From: Gammaproteobacteria bacterium
GTDB taxonomy: Bacteria > Pseudomonadota > Gammaproteobacteria > Pseudomonadales > Azotimanducaceae
DNA: 64,000 bases
Assembly: GCA_028821515.1 (NCBI GenBank)
Contig: JAPPGA010000063.1
Span: 1 to 64,000 of the forward strand
Direction of reading: 5' to 3'
Part shown: positions 19,529 to 30,000 of the stretch, piece after piece
Layout of the letters: each line of letters opens with the position of its first letter
Numbering within the stretch: position 1 is the stretch's first letter
Position numbers and translations under genes: made by a program
Notes under the pieces: generated by a model
Seen by the model: only the letters and a program-made list of their open reading frames with translations
Told to the model about the DNA's origin: nothing
Databases searched by the model: none

Positions 19529-20077
19529 TCACGGTGCGATCTCCGGGGTCGAAAGCGCATGTGCTCGTCGGCGCTCCCGCCGCCGCTGCCAGCGCCGAAT
19601 GATGTGCAGCCGCCACAGGACCCGGGCGATCACCATCAGCGTAAGGCCGCTTACCCAGCCGCACACCAGGCAGCCGACGATAAGCGGGTACCACAGCGCC
19701 GCGAAACTTGCCCCGAGCGATGACCACGACAGGTCGAGTTCGGTGAAGACGGGGTCCATGTCGAGCAGCCATGCGCCAAGCCTGTAGGCGAACAGGAACA
19801 TCGGCGTGAACGTCACCGGATTCGTCACCCAGACGAGCGCCACCGCCAGCGGCAGGTTGCAACGTGCCGCAATGGCAAGCACGGCGACGATGAGCATCTG
19901 ACCCGGCAGCGGGATGAATGCGCAGAACATGCCAATGAAGCATGCGCCGCCCACCGAGCGACGGTGCAGATGCCAGAGTTCCGGATCCTGTAGGAGATGT
20001 CGCAACGGCCGCAGTATCGGTGTCTCACGAATACTGTCGGCGGTTGGCAGGTACCGCTGGAACAGGGGGTGTGGCAT
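19529..20077 (-). CDS. DUF2062 domain membrane protein
   Basis: 182 residues. DUF2062 proteins are small inner-membrane proteins of unknown role. Signature: SVGGACFIGMFCAFIPLPGQ followed by AARCNLPLAVALVWVTNPVT, then MFLFAYRLGAWLL. Two or three membrane spans plus a basic C-terminal tail (RRWQRRRERRRAH). The ATG at 20077 (MPHPLFQRYLP) is chosen because family members start just before this point and the upstream frame overlaps comEC. A gene of this type commonly sits between the lolCDE and comEC genes in gammaproteobacteria. It converges on lolE and diverges from comEC. Confidence 0.88.
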   Translation of the reverse strand: MPHPLFQRYLPTADSIRETPILRPLRHLLQDPELWHLHRRSVGGACFIGMFCAFIPLPGQMLIVAVLAIAARCNLPLAVALVWVTNPVTFTPMFLFAYRLGAWLLDMDPVFTELDLSWSSLGASFAALWYPLIVGCLVCGWVSGLTLMVIARVLWRLHIIRRWQRRRERRRAHALSTPEIAP

Positions 20078-20112
20078 ACCGCCATTATGCCAATGCCCTG
20101 TGACAATTTCGT

Positions 20113-22440
20113 ATGCGTGTCCTGTTGGCGGCCTTTGCCGCAGGCGTAATCGTTGCGCATGCGGCACCCCAGCCCGCGTGGGTCTCGGTGATCCTGGGAC
20201 TAGGTGGCGGCGCACTTCTCTGTGTCCGCCTCCTGCGAGTTTTTGCCCTGCTTGGGATCGGGTTGGCCTGGGGCTCGTGGGCCATCGGCGATGCGCTATC
20301 GAACCGGATGTCCCACTGCGAGGGCCCGATCGAGCTGGAATTGACCATACGGGGCCTTCCGGCGCCGAGCGGCAATGCCAACCGCTTCGAAGGGGAACTC
20401 GTCGGCGGTTCGGACTGCGGTCTCGAAGCGGGCGACAGGGTCCGGCTGTCCTGGGAGAGCGAACAGGTGCCGCGTCCCGGGCAGCGATGGCGCATGGTGG
20501 TAAAGGCGAACCCGGCGCGCGCCTATGTCAATCCGCACGCCTTCGACTACGAGCGCTGGCTGATGCGCCGCGGGATCGTCGCCACGGGATACGTCGCCCG
20601 TGCCGAACTTGTGACGGACTCACGCGATGCGGTCGCCGACTTCAGGCTGCGCCTGCGCGAGCGCATCGAAACCATGTCGCTGTCGAATGGCGGCCTCATC
20701 GTCGCATTGAGTACGGGTGATGGGGCACTGGTACCGGCGTCTGCCTGGCGGCTGTTCCGCGACACCAGCACCGTTCACCTGCTAGTCATTTCGGGCCTTC
20801 ATGTCGGCATGTTCGGTGCGCTCGGCCTGGCCTTCGGAAACCTCGTCGGGCGCATTCTTCCCTTGACGCGGCGCTTTCGAGCGCGCGCCGTCTCGGGGTT
20901 TGTCGCGATCTGGGCGGTGTTGGCCTATGCCACCCTCGCTGGATGGTCGCTACCCGTCACGAGGGCAACCATCATGGCTGCCGTCGGCATATTCGCGGCG
21001 ACCATCGGCCGCCGCGTCGGTGCGACGGGCGGTCTCGCGCTGGCGCTCGCGGCGGTACTCGCGGTGGACCCCATGGCGCCCCTCGATACCGGGTTCTGGC
21101 TTTCGTTCTCGGCGGTCGGCGTGCTCATCGCGTTCTTCGCACCCCGCGTACCCGCAAGAACCGAACGTGCCTCCGCGTCGCGGTTTCGTATTCGTGCGGG
21201 CAGGCTCATCCTCGCGCAGCTCGTCATATGCGTCGGCTTCGCTCCCTGGCTCGGAGTCTTCAGCGGAGAGATCCAGCCCATGGCGCTGTTCGCCAACCTC
21301 GTGCTCATCCCGTTGGTGGCATCGGCTGCGGCTCCGCTCTCGGTCATCGGCACCCTGGCATTGCCACTTGCGCCGCCGGTGGCCGGGATACCGCTGGCGG
21401 TTGCGGACTCGACGCTTGGCGTGGTCATGTGGATCGTGCATCGCGTGGGCGACGTACCGACGGTTCCGGCGAGCGGCAACCCTGGCGCATTGGCGGCCGC
21501 GATGGCCTTGTCCCTGGCTTTTCTCCTGCCGTGGTCGCGCGGCGCCCGCTGCCTGATCGCGGGTGCCATGTTCTGGGTCTTGCCATTGGTGGATCGCGTC
21601 CCGGCGGGACGATTCGACCTGCTTTCCCTGGACGTGGGGCAGGGGACATCGGCCCTGGTGAGAACGCGCAACCATGCGCTGATCTACGATGCGGGGCCGC
21701 GCTATCCATCGGGCTACGACGCCGGCGATGCCATCGTTGCGCCGGTTGCGCTGCGCGAGCACGGCCGGCGGATCACGCATCTCGTGTTGAGCCACGCGGA
21801 CATCGATCATGTGGGCGGCGCGAATGCCGTCCTGAGGCGTCTGGACGTCCGGAGCATCAGCGCGGGTGAGCCGGCCCAGGGCGTTGCGGCGCGCCCGTGC
21901 CGGACCGGAGATGCGTGGCTCTGGGACGGGGTGCGATTTCGCGTCCTGTGGCCTTCCGGCCCGGAAACGGGCAACGACGCGTCGTGCGTGATCGAAATCG
22001 ATGACGGCCGACACCGGGCCCTGCTGGCGGGAGATGTCGGCAGCGCCGCCGAGCAACGCATCGACGTGCGCCCGGTGGACCTTGTGGTAGCGCCGCATCA
22101 CGGGAGCCGCACGTCCTCGTCGCCGTCTTTCGTCCGGCGGGCGTGTCCCCGCGTGGCGGTCTTTTCGGCGGGCTTTGAGAACCACTTCGGCCATCCGCAT
22201 CCGGAAGTGGTCGAACGCTATCGTTCCGTTGGCGCACACCTGGTCACGACGGGGGATATCGGAGCGATCGGGTGGCGCAGCGATGCGCCGGGTCTGTTGA
22301 CCGCAGCCCGGGACGACAGGCGCTACTGGCGATCAGGGCGGCGGCCGGCCATTCACCGCTTGGAGCTGTCCGCATCTGACCTGGAGTTCGCCCCGGACGA
22401 CAGGCTCGCAGCCTGCCGAATCGAGGGTCCGCAGCAATGA
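20113..22440 (+). CDS. comEC: DNA internalization competence protein ComEC/Rec2
   Basis: 775 residues. ComEC forms the inner-membrane channel for single-stranded DNA in natural transformation. There is an N-terminal DUF4131/OB-like periplasmic part (about 60-180). The Competence domain with many membrane helices follows (about 215-490), including LVISGLHVGMFGALGLAF and WLSFSAVGVLIAFFAP. The C-terminal metallo-beta-lactamase-like domain (about 500-735) has SHADIDHVGG and VAPHHGSRTSSS, the metal-binding histidines and aspartates thought to degrade the non-transported strand. The exbB-exbD-lpxK block that often follows comEC in relatives is missing and replaced by a convergent operon. Confidence 0.95.
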   Translation: MRVLLAAFAAGVIVAHAAPQPAWVSVILGLGGGALLCVRLLRVFALLGIGLAWGSWAIGDALSNRMSHCEGPIELELTIRGLPAPSGNANRFEGELVGGSDCGLEAGDRVRLSWESEQVPRPGQRWRMVVKANPARAYVNPHAFDYERWLMRRGIVATGYVARAELVTDSRDAVADFRLRLRERIETMSLSNGGLIVALSTGDGALVPASAWRLFRDTSTVHLLVISGLHVGMFGALGLAFGNLVGRILPLTRRFRARAVSGFVAIWAVLAYATLAGWSLPVTRATIMAAVGIFAATIGRRVGATGGLALALAAVLAVDPMAPLDTGFWLSFSAVGVLIAFFAPRVPARTERASASRFRIRAGRLILAQLVICVGFAPWLGVFSGEIQPMALFANLVLIPLVASAAAPLSVIGTLALPLAPPVAGIPLAVADSTLGVVMWIVHRVGDVPTVPASGNPGALAAAMALSLAFLLPWSRGARCLIAGAMFWVLPLVDRVPAGRFDLLSLDVGQGTSALVRTRNHALIYDAGPRYPSGYDAGDAIVAPVALREHGRRITHLVLSHADIDHVGGANAVLRRLDVRSISAGEPAQGVAARPCRTGDAWLWDGVRFRVLWPSGPETGNDASCVIEIDDGRHRALLAGDVGSAAEQRIDVRPVDLVVAPHHGSRTSSSPSFVRRACPRVAVFSAGFENHFGHPHPEVVERYRSVGAHLVTTGDIGAIGWRSDAPGLLTAARDDRRYWRSGRRPAIHRLELSASDLEFAPDDRLAACRIEGPQQ

Positions 22441-22516
22441 CGACCGGGAATCGTCGTTGGGTTATTGCGTGTGGAACCCGAAACGGTAGGTCGCCCCCAT
22501 CGGCGGACCGTTCGCG

Positions 22517-24322
22517 CTACTTTGCGGTTCCGCGTTGCAGGATGTGGACGCGATTCGGTTCGAGGTCTGTCCAGCTTTCCGTTTCGCCGTCCGGCCAGGT
22601 GACGGTCACCGAATCGACCTGTTCGCTCGCGCCCAGACCGAAGGTGATCATCGGCTCCACCTGGGAGAGGTAGCTGCGGGTCGGCATCATGGTGCGGTGC
22701 TGCGGGCCACCGGGGGCATCCAGCGTGACGCGCGCGCCGATGGCATGCACATTGGGCGGCGGCGCACGCAACTTGAGACGCAGCCAATGGTGACCTAGCC
22801 GCTGGTCGTTGCGCAGCAATACCGCCGGACCGCCGGCTTGGGTCAGCGCGAGATCGAGGTCGCCATCGCCATCGATGTCGGCGTAGGCCGCGCCACGCGC
22901 AACGAGGGGGGTCTCGAGGGCATCGGCGACGAGATGAAAGGGTCGCGTGCACCCGGCGCCGCAGTTCCAGAACAGCTGCGCCGGCTGCGCGTAGCTCTGG
23001 CTGGCCTGGACCCTTGCGATCTCGGGCTCGACATGGCCGTTTGCGGCGAGGAGGTCCACGCGCCCGTCGAGATCGGCATCGAGGAACACCAGACCGAAGG
23101 TCAGCGCGCGCCGGCTTTCGGCGCCGACGCCGGCGACGATGGCATCGTCGCTGAACAGGTCCGTGCCGGCGTGGGACACGTAGAAGGAAGTCATTTCGTT
23201 GGCGAAGTTGCCGATGGCTATGGCGAGGCGTTCGTCGTTGGCGAAGTTCGCGGCATCGATGCCCATGGCCCCGGTCGCGAGGCCGGCGGGGTCGAACGCG
23301 AGTCCCAGTTCGACGCCAGCCTCGCGGAAACTGCCGTCGGACTGGTTCAGGAAGAGGAAGTTGCGCACGGTGTCGTTGGCGACCGCGATGTCCGGCCACC
23401 CGTCCCGGTTGACATCCACGGGTAGCACGGCGAGTGCCTTGCCGACAGGCAGACCGGTGGCGGGATTCGCGACTTGAATGCCGGATTCGGCGGACACATC
23501 CGTGAACCGGGCACCGTCGTTGCGGAACAGGTAGCTGTCGACCCCCGGGAAATCCGTGGGCGGACCGTAGGCGCGGCCGACGCCGGTCAGGCGGTAGTCG
23601 ACCTCGCGGTCGATTTCAGGGGACCAGCGAACGTAGTTGCAGACGAACAGGTCGAGGTCGCCGTCCCGGTCGTAGTCGAAGAACGCCGCGCCGGTGCTCC
23701 AGGCGTCGGTACCGCCCGCCGCGCCGGCGGCATCCGTGACGTCGATGAAACTTCCCCCAACGTTGCGCATCAGGCGATTTGCGCCGAGTGCGGTGACATA
23801 GACATCCAGGTGCCCGTCCCCGTCGTAGTCGCCGACGGCGCCGCCCATGCCGTACAGGGTAAGGTCGAGACCGGCGATGGCGGAGACGTCGTCGAACATG
23901 CCGTCACCGAGGTTGCGGTACAGGCGTGAAGTCGGCGCGGACGGCGCGGTGGGGCGCCAGGGCCAGTGATCCGAGTTGATGAACAGGAGATCCTGGTTGC
24001 CGTCGCCATCGTAGTCGAGGAAGGCGACGCCGCCGCCCATGGTTTCCGGCAGCAGGCGTTCCCCGTAGGCGCCGTTCTCGTGGACGAACCGGATGCCGGC
24101 TTCGTCGGTGATGTCGGTGAACACGATCGCCGGAGGCTCCACCGCTGCGCGAGACGGTAGAGTGGGGCCTGCAACGTCCGCTTCCTCGACGGTCTCGTCG
24201 GGCTCGGTGTGCCGAGTCGCCAGGAACACGGCCCCGCCTGCCACGCCGAGTATCGCTACTGCGACCAGCGATTGCCGCAGCGCGCGCCGGATGCGCGCTT
24301 CTTCGGTAGAGAGCTTGCTCAA
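22517..24322 (-). CDS. CRTAC1-family protein: FG-GAP/VCBS beta-propeller with ASPIC/UnbV domain
   Basis: 601 residues from the TTG at 24322, which overlaps the upstream stop (TTGA). An N-terminal signal anchor (residues 15-35, ALRQSLVAVAILGVAGG) exports it. It has about six FG-GAP repeats with calcium-type loops: DYDGDGNQD, DYDGDGHLD, DYDRDGDLD, DVNRDGWPD, DADLDGRVD and DIDGDGDLD, consistent with a seven-bladed propeller. The last 70 residues are an ASPIC/UnbV domain (YLSQVEPMITFGLGASEQVD then VTVTWPDGETESW). Such proteins are extracytoplasmic and probably bind proteins or glycans; no enzyme activity is known to me. It is the last gene of a three-gene operon with a multihaem cytochrome and another propeller protein. 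Confidence 0.9.
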   Translation of the reverse strand: MSKLSTEEARIRRALRQSLVAVAILGVAGGAVFLATRHTEPDETVEEADVAGPTLPSRAAVEPPAIVFTDITDEAGIRFVHENGAYGERLLPETMGGGVAFLDYDGDGNQDLLFINSDHWPWRPTAPSAPTSRLYRNLGDGMFDDVSAIAGLDLTLYGMGGAVGDYDGDGHLDVYVTALGANRLMRNVGGSFIDVTDAAGAAGGTDAWSTGAAFFDYDRDGDLDLFVCNYVRWSPEIDREVDYRLTGVGRAYGPPTDFPGVDSYLFRNDGARFTDVSAESGIQVANPATGLPVGKALAVLPVDVNRDGWPDIAVANDTVRNFLFLNQSDGSFREAGVELGLAFDPAGLATGAMGIDAANFANDERLAIAIGNFANEMTSFYVSHAGTDLFSDDAIVAGVGAESRRALTFGLVFLDADLDGRVDLLAANGHVEPEIARVQASQSYAQPAQLFWNCGAGCTRPFHLVADALETPLVARGAAYADIDGDGDLDLALTQAGGPAVLLRNDQRLGHHWLRLKLRAPPPNVHAIGARVTLDAPGGPQHRTMMPTRSYLSQVEPMITFGLGASEQVDSVTVTWPDGETESWTDLEPNRVHILQRGTAK

Positions 24323-27030
24323 GGGTCGCTTCCGTCGCGCTGGAGGTCGTAGACGACCACTGCATCCGCAGCGAAATTGGCTGCGGGATCGCGCCGCCGT
24401 GCGGCCGTGATCGCGCGGTCGCGGGCGTTGTCGTCGAGTCGATAGGTCGCGTGCAGCGTCCGGTGGCGGTTCGCCGTCTCCTCGTCGCCGAGCCGTGCGT
24501 GAACCTGGGCGAGGCCGTAGTGGGCGGCCACGTTCTCCGGGTCTTCCGACAGCGCCGCTTCGTGCCGGTCGGCTGCGAGCCGGAGCAGCCTTTCCTCCTC
24601 GTCGCGCGTCGGTGCCGTCTTTGCGCGTTCGAACAGTGCCTGTGCCAGCGCGTTCTGCACCCGGTAGTCGCGCGAGAAGTCGAATCCGCGCCGGCGGGCT
24701 TCCTCGAAACGCGTATCGACGAGATCGGTGAAACTCGCGATCGCGGCGTCGAATTCGCCGTTCTGCATGTCGACGAGCCCGCCAAACCACGCGACGGACC
24801 AGGGATACGCGCCGTTGGTCGCGGCCCGGCGCAGCGAGTCGGCGGCCTCGTCGAGACGGCCTTCGCGAATCATGACCCGGGCGAGGTTCAGGTCTCCTTC
24901 AGGCCGATCCAGGGCCGCGACGCGGCGAAACGCGTTCTCGGCCTGCCGCAGCGTACCCCGGTCCGGCTTTGCGAGAAGACCGATGCCGTAATCGTTCCAG
25001 CGTTCCCACCCGGGTATGTCGGGTGGTGGCGACGCGGCCGGGGCGCCGCCAACGGGAAAGACCAGCGAGTCCTCGGCGATCGTGACGATGGGGAGATCGT
25101 TACCGAGAAAGTCCTCGCCCTGGAAGGCGCGCATGTAGGTGGTGTCGAACTTGCGGTAGCGCAGCGCGACAGTGACTTCCACGGGAGCGACGGCGTTCTC
25201 CGGAACCGTCACGCGATAGTGTGCGGTAGCAGCCGCTCCCGGTGGGATTTGGTGATCGTATAGCCTGGTGAATATCTCTTCCGCGTTCCGGCGGTCTATG
25301 CGGTTGCCGTTCCGGTCGAGCACATAGGCATTGACGAAATGGGACCAGGGATCCACCGCGCCATCGTGGTCTCGCGCCCCGCTGCGGCCGATGACTTCGC
25401 TGCCGCTGGTGACGGTAACGTCGAGCCAGACCTCGTTCGAGTCCGACGTTCCTTCCGTGAACAGGTGGCCGAGCCTCAAGGTCCGGATCACCACGTCGAA
25501 CACGTACGTCGCGCCCGGCGTCAGGGCGGGTACTTCGGGACGTAGCGGCGCAATCGGCTCGCCTTCAATGTCCGGGCCCGCCCGGATGGCGAACACATCG
25601 ATCCTGAGGGCTCCTCCCAGCATCGCGCGGTGGGCGTCTACGACTTTCTCCGGCCATCCGAGCAGCGCGGGCACCGCCGTATTCGCGGCGGGGAACTGGT
25701 GTCCACGGATCGCCGGTGCGCCGAGTGCCGGGTCGAAGTCGGCGGCGAAGTCCTCAGAGGCTACTGGCTGCATGTGGCAGTCATTGCAGTTTGGCTCCGC
25801 GCGTGCCGGATAGTAGAAGCTCTGCGCGCCGTGACCCGACACGCCGCTCAGAAGGAACGAGTCGTAGTGATTCTGGCCCCGGAGCCACTTGTAGGCGTTG
25901 AGTGCCTCGGGCAGGTGCACCTTGTGGCAGGTGCCGCAGAACTCCGCCGTCTTGTGCAGCGGTTTCAGGAACGAGCGCTTGTGCAGGTCCGGGTTGCTCT
26001 TGATGGAGAGGCCGTTGATCCACTGCAGGACGGCGTTGTCTGAGAAAGCGAACGGATAGTGCTGGGGTACTCCGATGACGTAGTCGGCGTTGCCGCGTGG
26101 ACTTCCAACGCTTTCGATGGCGTGGCAGGCGAGGCACGTGATGCCGGCGTGGGCGGTGGGATCTCCCACGTCGTCGAATTCCGGGTCGTCGAAAGCGCCG
26201 GAGAAGAGCGGCACGGGGTCGTGACATCCCGCGCAGAATCGTGCTGCAGACACATCCCCGTCGCGGGCGAGGACCATGCGGCGCGTATTGCGCACCGAGA
26301 ACAGGTAGGCCGGGTTGTTGAAGGACGCGAGACGGTGCGCGCTGTGGCGCCACTGGGCGTGGATATCGGCGTGACATCGGGCGCAGTAGTCGTCCTGCAT
26401 GAGCGTTTCCGGGGGAATGAAGTGGCCGGTGGCCGTTTTTGCCAGTGACGGGGAAAAGTCGGCCGCGGCATGGTCAGTCTCGATCGCGGCCGGTCGCGCG
26501 AGCCAGACGCCTGCCAGGCCGACAACGATGCCGACAGATGCGATAGCGCCGCCGGCGGTCCAGCGAATGCGCGGTCCCGCCAAGCGATGCAGGACGAACA
26601 GCCAGCACGCGGCGAACGGCGCCGCCACATGTAACCAGTAAGCGATGGAGCGCGCCTCGGCGCCGCGCAGTTCGACCAGTGGAATGCCGCGCGTCAGTGC
26701 GAAACCGGTGCCGATCAGCAGCAATACGATGGCAAACAGCGTTAACCCCAGCCGTATCGCGAGCCTGTTAGGTCGATGGATGGCGCGGCGGAGATGAAGC
26801 ACGGCGTAGACGATCACGGGCAGCGTGATGGCGAGTCCGAGTGCGAGATGGACCAGAAACATGGACTGGTACAGCGGCCCTTCCAGGCTCTCGCCCTCGA
26901 ACCACTGCAGCAGGGAAACCGCGCCCAGGTAGATCGAGTTGACGACCAGCAGCGCGAACAGCACCAGCACGGCGACCAGCAGTTTTCGCAACGCCGGCCC
27001 GACGACTTCGGGAGTGTTCGTGTGGTTCAT
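24319..27030 (-). CDS. Membrane-anchored five-haem c-type cytochrome with TPR domain
   Basis: 903 residues. The first 180 residues form about five membrane helices. Histidines sit within helices 2 and 4 (H61, H79; H134, H148, the last pair 14 apart), a spacing seen in di-haem b-type cytochromes. Then come five CxxCH sites: CARCH 216-220, CAGCH 266-270, CLACH 299-303, CGTCH 365-369 and CNDCH 415-419, in the style of cytochrome c554-like proteins. Residues about 470-660 are beta-rich. Residues about 670-880 are TPRs, including LNLARVMIREGRLDEAADSL. I infer electron flow from quinol through the membrane to the outer side. It is the middle gene of the operon. The final acceptor or donor is unknown. 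Confidence 0.88.
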   Translation of the reverse strand: MNHTNTPEVVGPALRKLLVAVLVLFALLVVNSIYLGAVSLLQWFEGESLEGPLYQSMFLVHLALGLAITLPVIVYAVLHLRRAIHRPNRLAIRLGLTLFAIVLLLIGTGFALTRGIPLVELRGAEARSIAYWLHVAAPFAACWLFVLHRLAGPRIRWTAGGAIASVGIVVGLAGVWLARPAAIETDHAAADFSPSLAKTATGHFIPPETLMQDDYCARCHADIHAQWRHSAHRLASFNNPAYLFSVRNTRRMVLARDGDVSAARFCAGCHDPVPLFSGAFDDPEFDDVGDPTAHAGITCLACHAIESVGSPRGNADYVIGVPQHYPFAFSDNAVLQWINGLSIKSNPDLHKRSFLKPLHKTAEFCGTCHKVHLPEALNAYKWLRGQNHYDSFLLSGVSGHGAQSFYYPARAEPNCNDCHMQPVASEDFAADFDPALGAPAIRGHQFPAANTAVPALLGWPEKVVDAHRAMLGGALRIDVFAIRAGPDIEGEPIAPLRPEVPALTPGATYVFDVVIRTLRLGHLFTEGTSDSNEVWLDVTVTSGSEVIGRSGARDHDGAVDPWSHFVNAYVLDRNGNRIDRRNAEEIFTRLYDHQIPPGAAATAHYRVTVPENAVAPVEVTVALRYRKFDTTYMRAFQGEDFLGNDLPIVTIAEDSLVFPVGGAPAASPPPDIPGWERWNDYGIGLLAKPDRGTLRQAENAFRRVAALDRPEGDLNLARVMIREGRLDEAADSLRRAATNGAYPWSVAWFGGLVDMQNGEFDAAIASFTDLVDTRFEEARRRGFDFSRDYRVQNALAQALFERAKTAPTRDEEERLLRLAADRHEAALSEDPENVAAHYGLAQVHARLGDEETANRHRTLHATYRLDDNARDRAITAARRRDPAANFAADAVVVYDLQRDGSDP

Positions 27031-27062
27031 GCGATGCTCGCGATCATCGCGTCAGCGTTACC

Positions 27063-30000
27063 TCAAAGGCCCGCCTGGAAGCGCACGTTATAGCGGGCGT
27101 GTAGCCGCGTGCGTCGATCCAGCGTGGCGGCGTCGGTGCCGTCCAGCAGGGGCAGGGGCGCGACCGTTTCGCCGTGTTCCGTGTAGAGGTCCATGTCCTT
27201 GGCCCAGCCGTAGAACTCGACGGCGATGAAGCGGCGGTCTCCCGCGGCGGGAGGCAGCCCCGCGCGGAACTCCAGGTGGATCTCCTCGCCGCTGCCGATG
27301 ATCGCAACAGCGCTGTCGATGCGTGAGACGAGCGGGAGCGCGTCTCCGAACGCGGTGTAGAAGCCCCGTTGGTACTTCGCGTCCCAGTACGGCGCGCGCG
27401 CCTCGTATGCGTAGTGGGGCACGCGCTGGGGGCCGGTGGTGCGCCTGGCGAAGCCCGTCCGCCCGATACGGGCGGCGAGAGGCCGCTGCCCCGGGGGCAT
27501 GGCGATGGGCAGTGGTTCTTCCACGACAACCCGGACCCGATCCCAGTAGATTTCCATGTTCGAGGATAGCCGCAGCGCGTCCGTTCCGGCGGGGAGATCC
27601 GGCAGGGGTAGCGCCATAGTTCTGGGCATGCCCGCCGGGTACCCGAATTCCTCCGCGACCAGCTGCCACCTTCCGTCACGGCCACGCGCTTCGAGGCTTG
27701 CCGGCCGGTAGCGCAGGCCCGCCTGCCAGGCGGCGAACACGGTCTGGGAATAGGGATATTCGATCCAGCCGTCCGCGACCAACACGGTCCCGCCGGCGTC
27801 AATGGCGGTATCGAATTCGAGCGTCAGGACCTGGTCCCGCTCCAGCAATCCGATGAACCGGTCGTCCGCCGCGCCGGTCGAAGGCGCGTTGAGGTCGAGT
27901 TCGGCAACGAGCGCCAGCACATCTCTACCATCCGTGTCGGTTGCCCGCGCTGGGGCAAAGCTCCGGCGGTAGGCGATGGGCCTGCCCGTTACCGGAGGGT
28001 CCGCTGTGCCCATGCGCTCGTCGAGCACCATGGACCAGCCGGGCGGCAGATCGAATACGCTCAGGCGAGCGGCGTCGAGGTACGCGTTCTCTTCCATGGG
28101 TTCGGCGAACTTCAGACGGTAGCGGCCCTCGCGCGGGGAGAGGGCAGCAGTGTCCAGCAGGAAACTCTCGAACGGCCTGGGCGGCGCATAGCGGCCGGGG
28201 GTGTCGAAGAAGCCGAGCCCGCCGACGCCGAGCACGTCCGCCACGAATTCATAGGTTTCGCCGTTCCAGGCGAACAGGACCGGGCAGCTCGCCAGTTGGC
28301 GTTGCGTCTCGGCGATCTCGTGCAGGCGTTCGGCATCGAGGTCGAGTTCCGTCTGGGAAACACCGTCGGTCCATTGCAGCGCCACGAAGTCGGCGCGGGG
28401 ATGGCCGCGCAGGCCCACGCTCATGGGGACGAGACTCTGTCCGGGCCCGGAGTGGGAATCGAGGGCGTCAAGCACGGTCCAGCGGCCGGCGGCGCGAACC
28501 TCTATGAGGGTGCCGATGCCGGAAGCGTTGGAGCGCATCTGGTCCGCTTCGCTGCGGCCGCTGAGGACGAGCGCGAGGAAGGGGAAGCGGCCCGGGCCGG
28601 GAGGTAAGAGGTCCATACCCTGGGTGCCGGCCACGATCAGCGCTGGGCCGGCCACGGAATCCAGCGGCAGGGGGATGGCGGTCGCGACGCCTTCGGCGCT
28701 CTGCTGCCAGGCGATGGTTCCGGTGCGCGGATCGACGATGGATACGCCTGTCGGTTGAACGGCCAGCAACTCGAGCGCGCCGTCGCCGTCGAAGTCGACC
28801 GCCGCCAGTTCGTGTGTCCCGGCGGATGTCTCGGCTGGGATGAGCGACTCCCGCTCCCAGGAAGCGACGCCGCGGCGCCAGGCAACGATCTCCCCGTCCG
28901 CGGAAGCGCCATAGATCTCGGGCTTTCCGTCGGCATCGGTGTCTGCGGCAGTGACCGCCGTCAGTGGCGCGCGACGCCAGTCTTCCAGGCCAGGGAACGG
29001 CTCGTAGCGCCACATTCGGTCGTTCTGCCAGGCATCGTGGGGCGGCGCGGCGTTCAGGACGAGGATATCGAGGTCGCGGTCGCGGTCGAGGTCGGCCACG
29101 AGCACCTGTCGTCCCGCAGCGCCGCCGATTCCCGTCTCTGCGGCAAGCGGGCGGAATGAGCCATCGCGGTTGTTGTTCAGCAGTTCGCTGCCTTCTGGTC
29201 CCGTGACAAAAACGTCCAGGTCGCCATCGTGGTCGGCATCGAAAACGGCACCTGCGTGGCACGGCGCATCATGGACCGCGTCCTGCGCCTCCCAGGCGCC
29301 CGCTTCGAGTTGCAGCCAGAGCCGGGTGCCGCCGGACGAGCAGACCCACACGTCGACATCGCCGTCATCGTCCATGTCGCCCCACAGGCTCGCTCCGGGG
29401 CCCGCCTTCCCGAGCGGATGATCCGGGTCGCGGACGAAAGTTCCGTCGTCCGACCCGAAGAAAAGGCCGCTCCCGCGGGGACCGGCAGCCGCGAGGTCCA
29501 GTGTTCCGTCGCCGTTGATGTCTGCGGCGGTAGCGGACGACCACTCTCCCGTCGCGACCCGCACGGCATCGGCGAACAGGGCTCCGGCGGGACGGCTTGC
29601 GGGTGCCGCGGGCGCAACGCCATCGGCGGTTTTCGCTTGCGCTTTCGGTCCCATGCGGCCGTAGCTGAACGCCGCGGACCGGGCGGCCGGATTGTCCTCG
29701 AATCGCTGGTAGTCGGCGAGCAAAGCCTCGGATTCCTCGATGCGGTCCGCTCGCCGAAGCGCCTGAGAGCCCGCCCAATAGGCGCTGCGCAGGTACGGAT
29801 CGAGTTCGACCGCGCGCAGGAACCAGGAAGCCGCTTCGGCATGATTTCCGGATTGCAGCAGGGTCTGCCCGAGGAAATAGGCGGGGAAAGCGTCATCGGG
29901 GTCGGCTTCGACCGTCCGCCGCAACATCGTCTCGGCCGGTTCGGCCTCGCCAAGATAGAGATGCAGGATGCCGCTGACATACAGCGCGCGCGCGTGGTTC

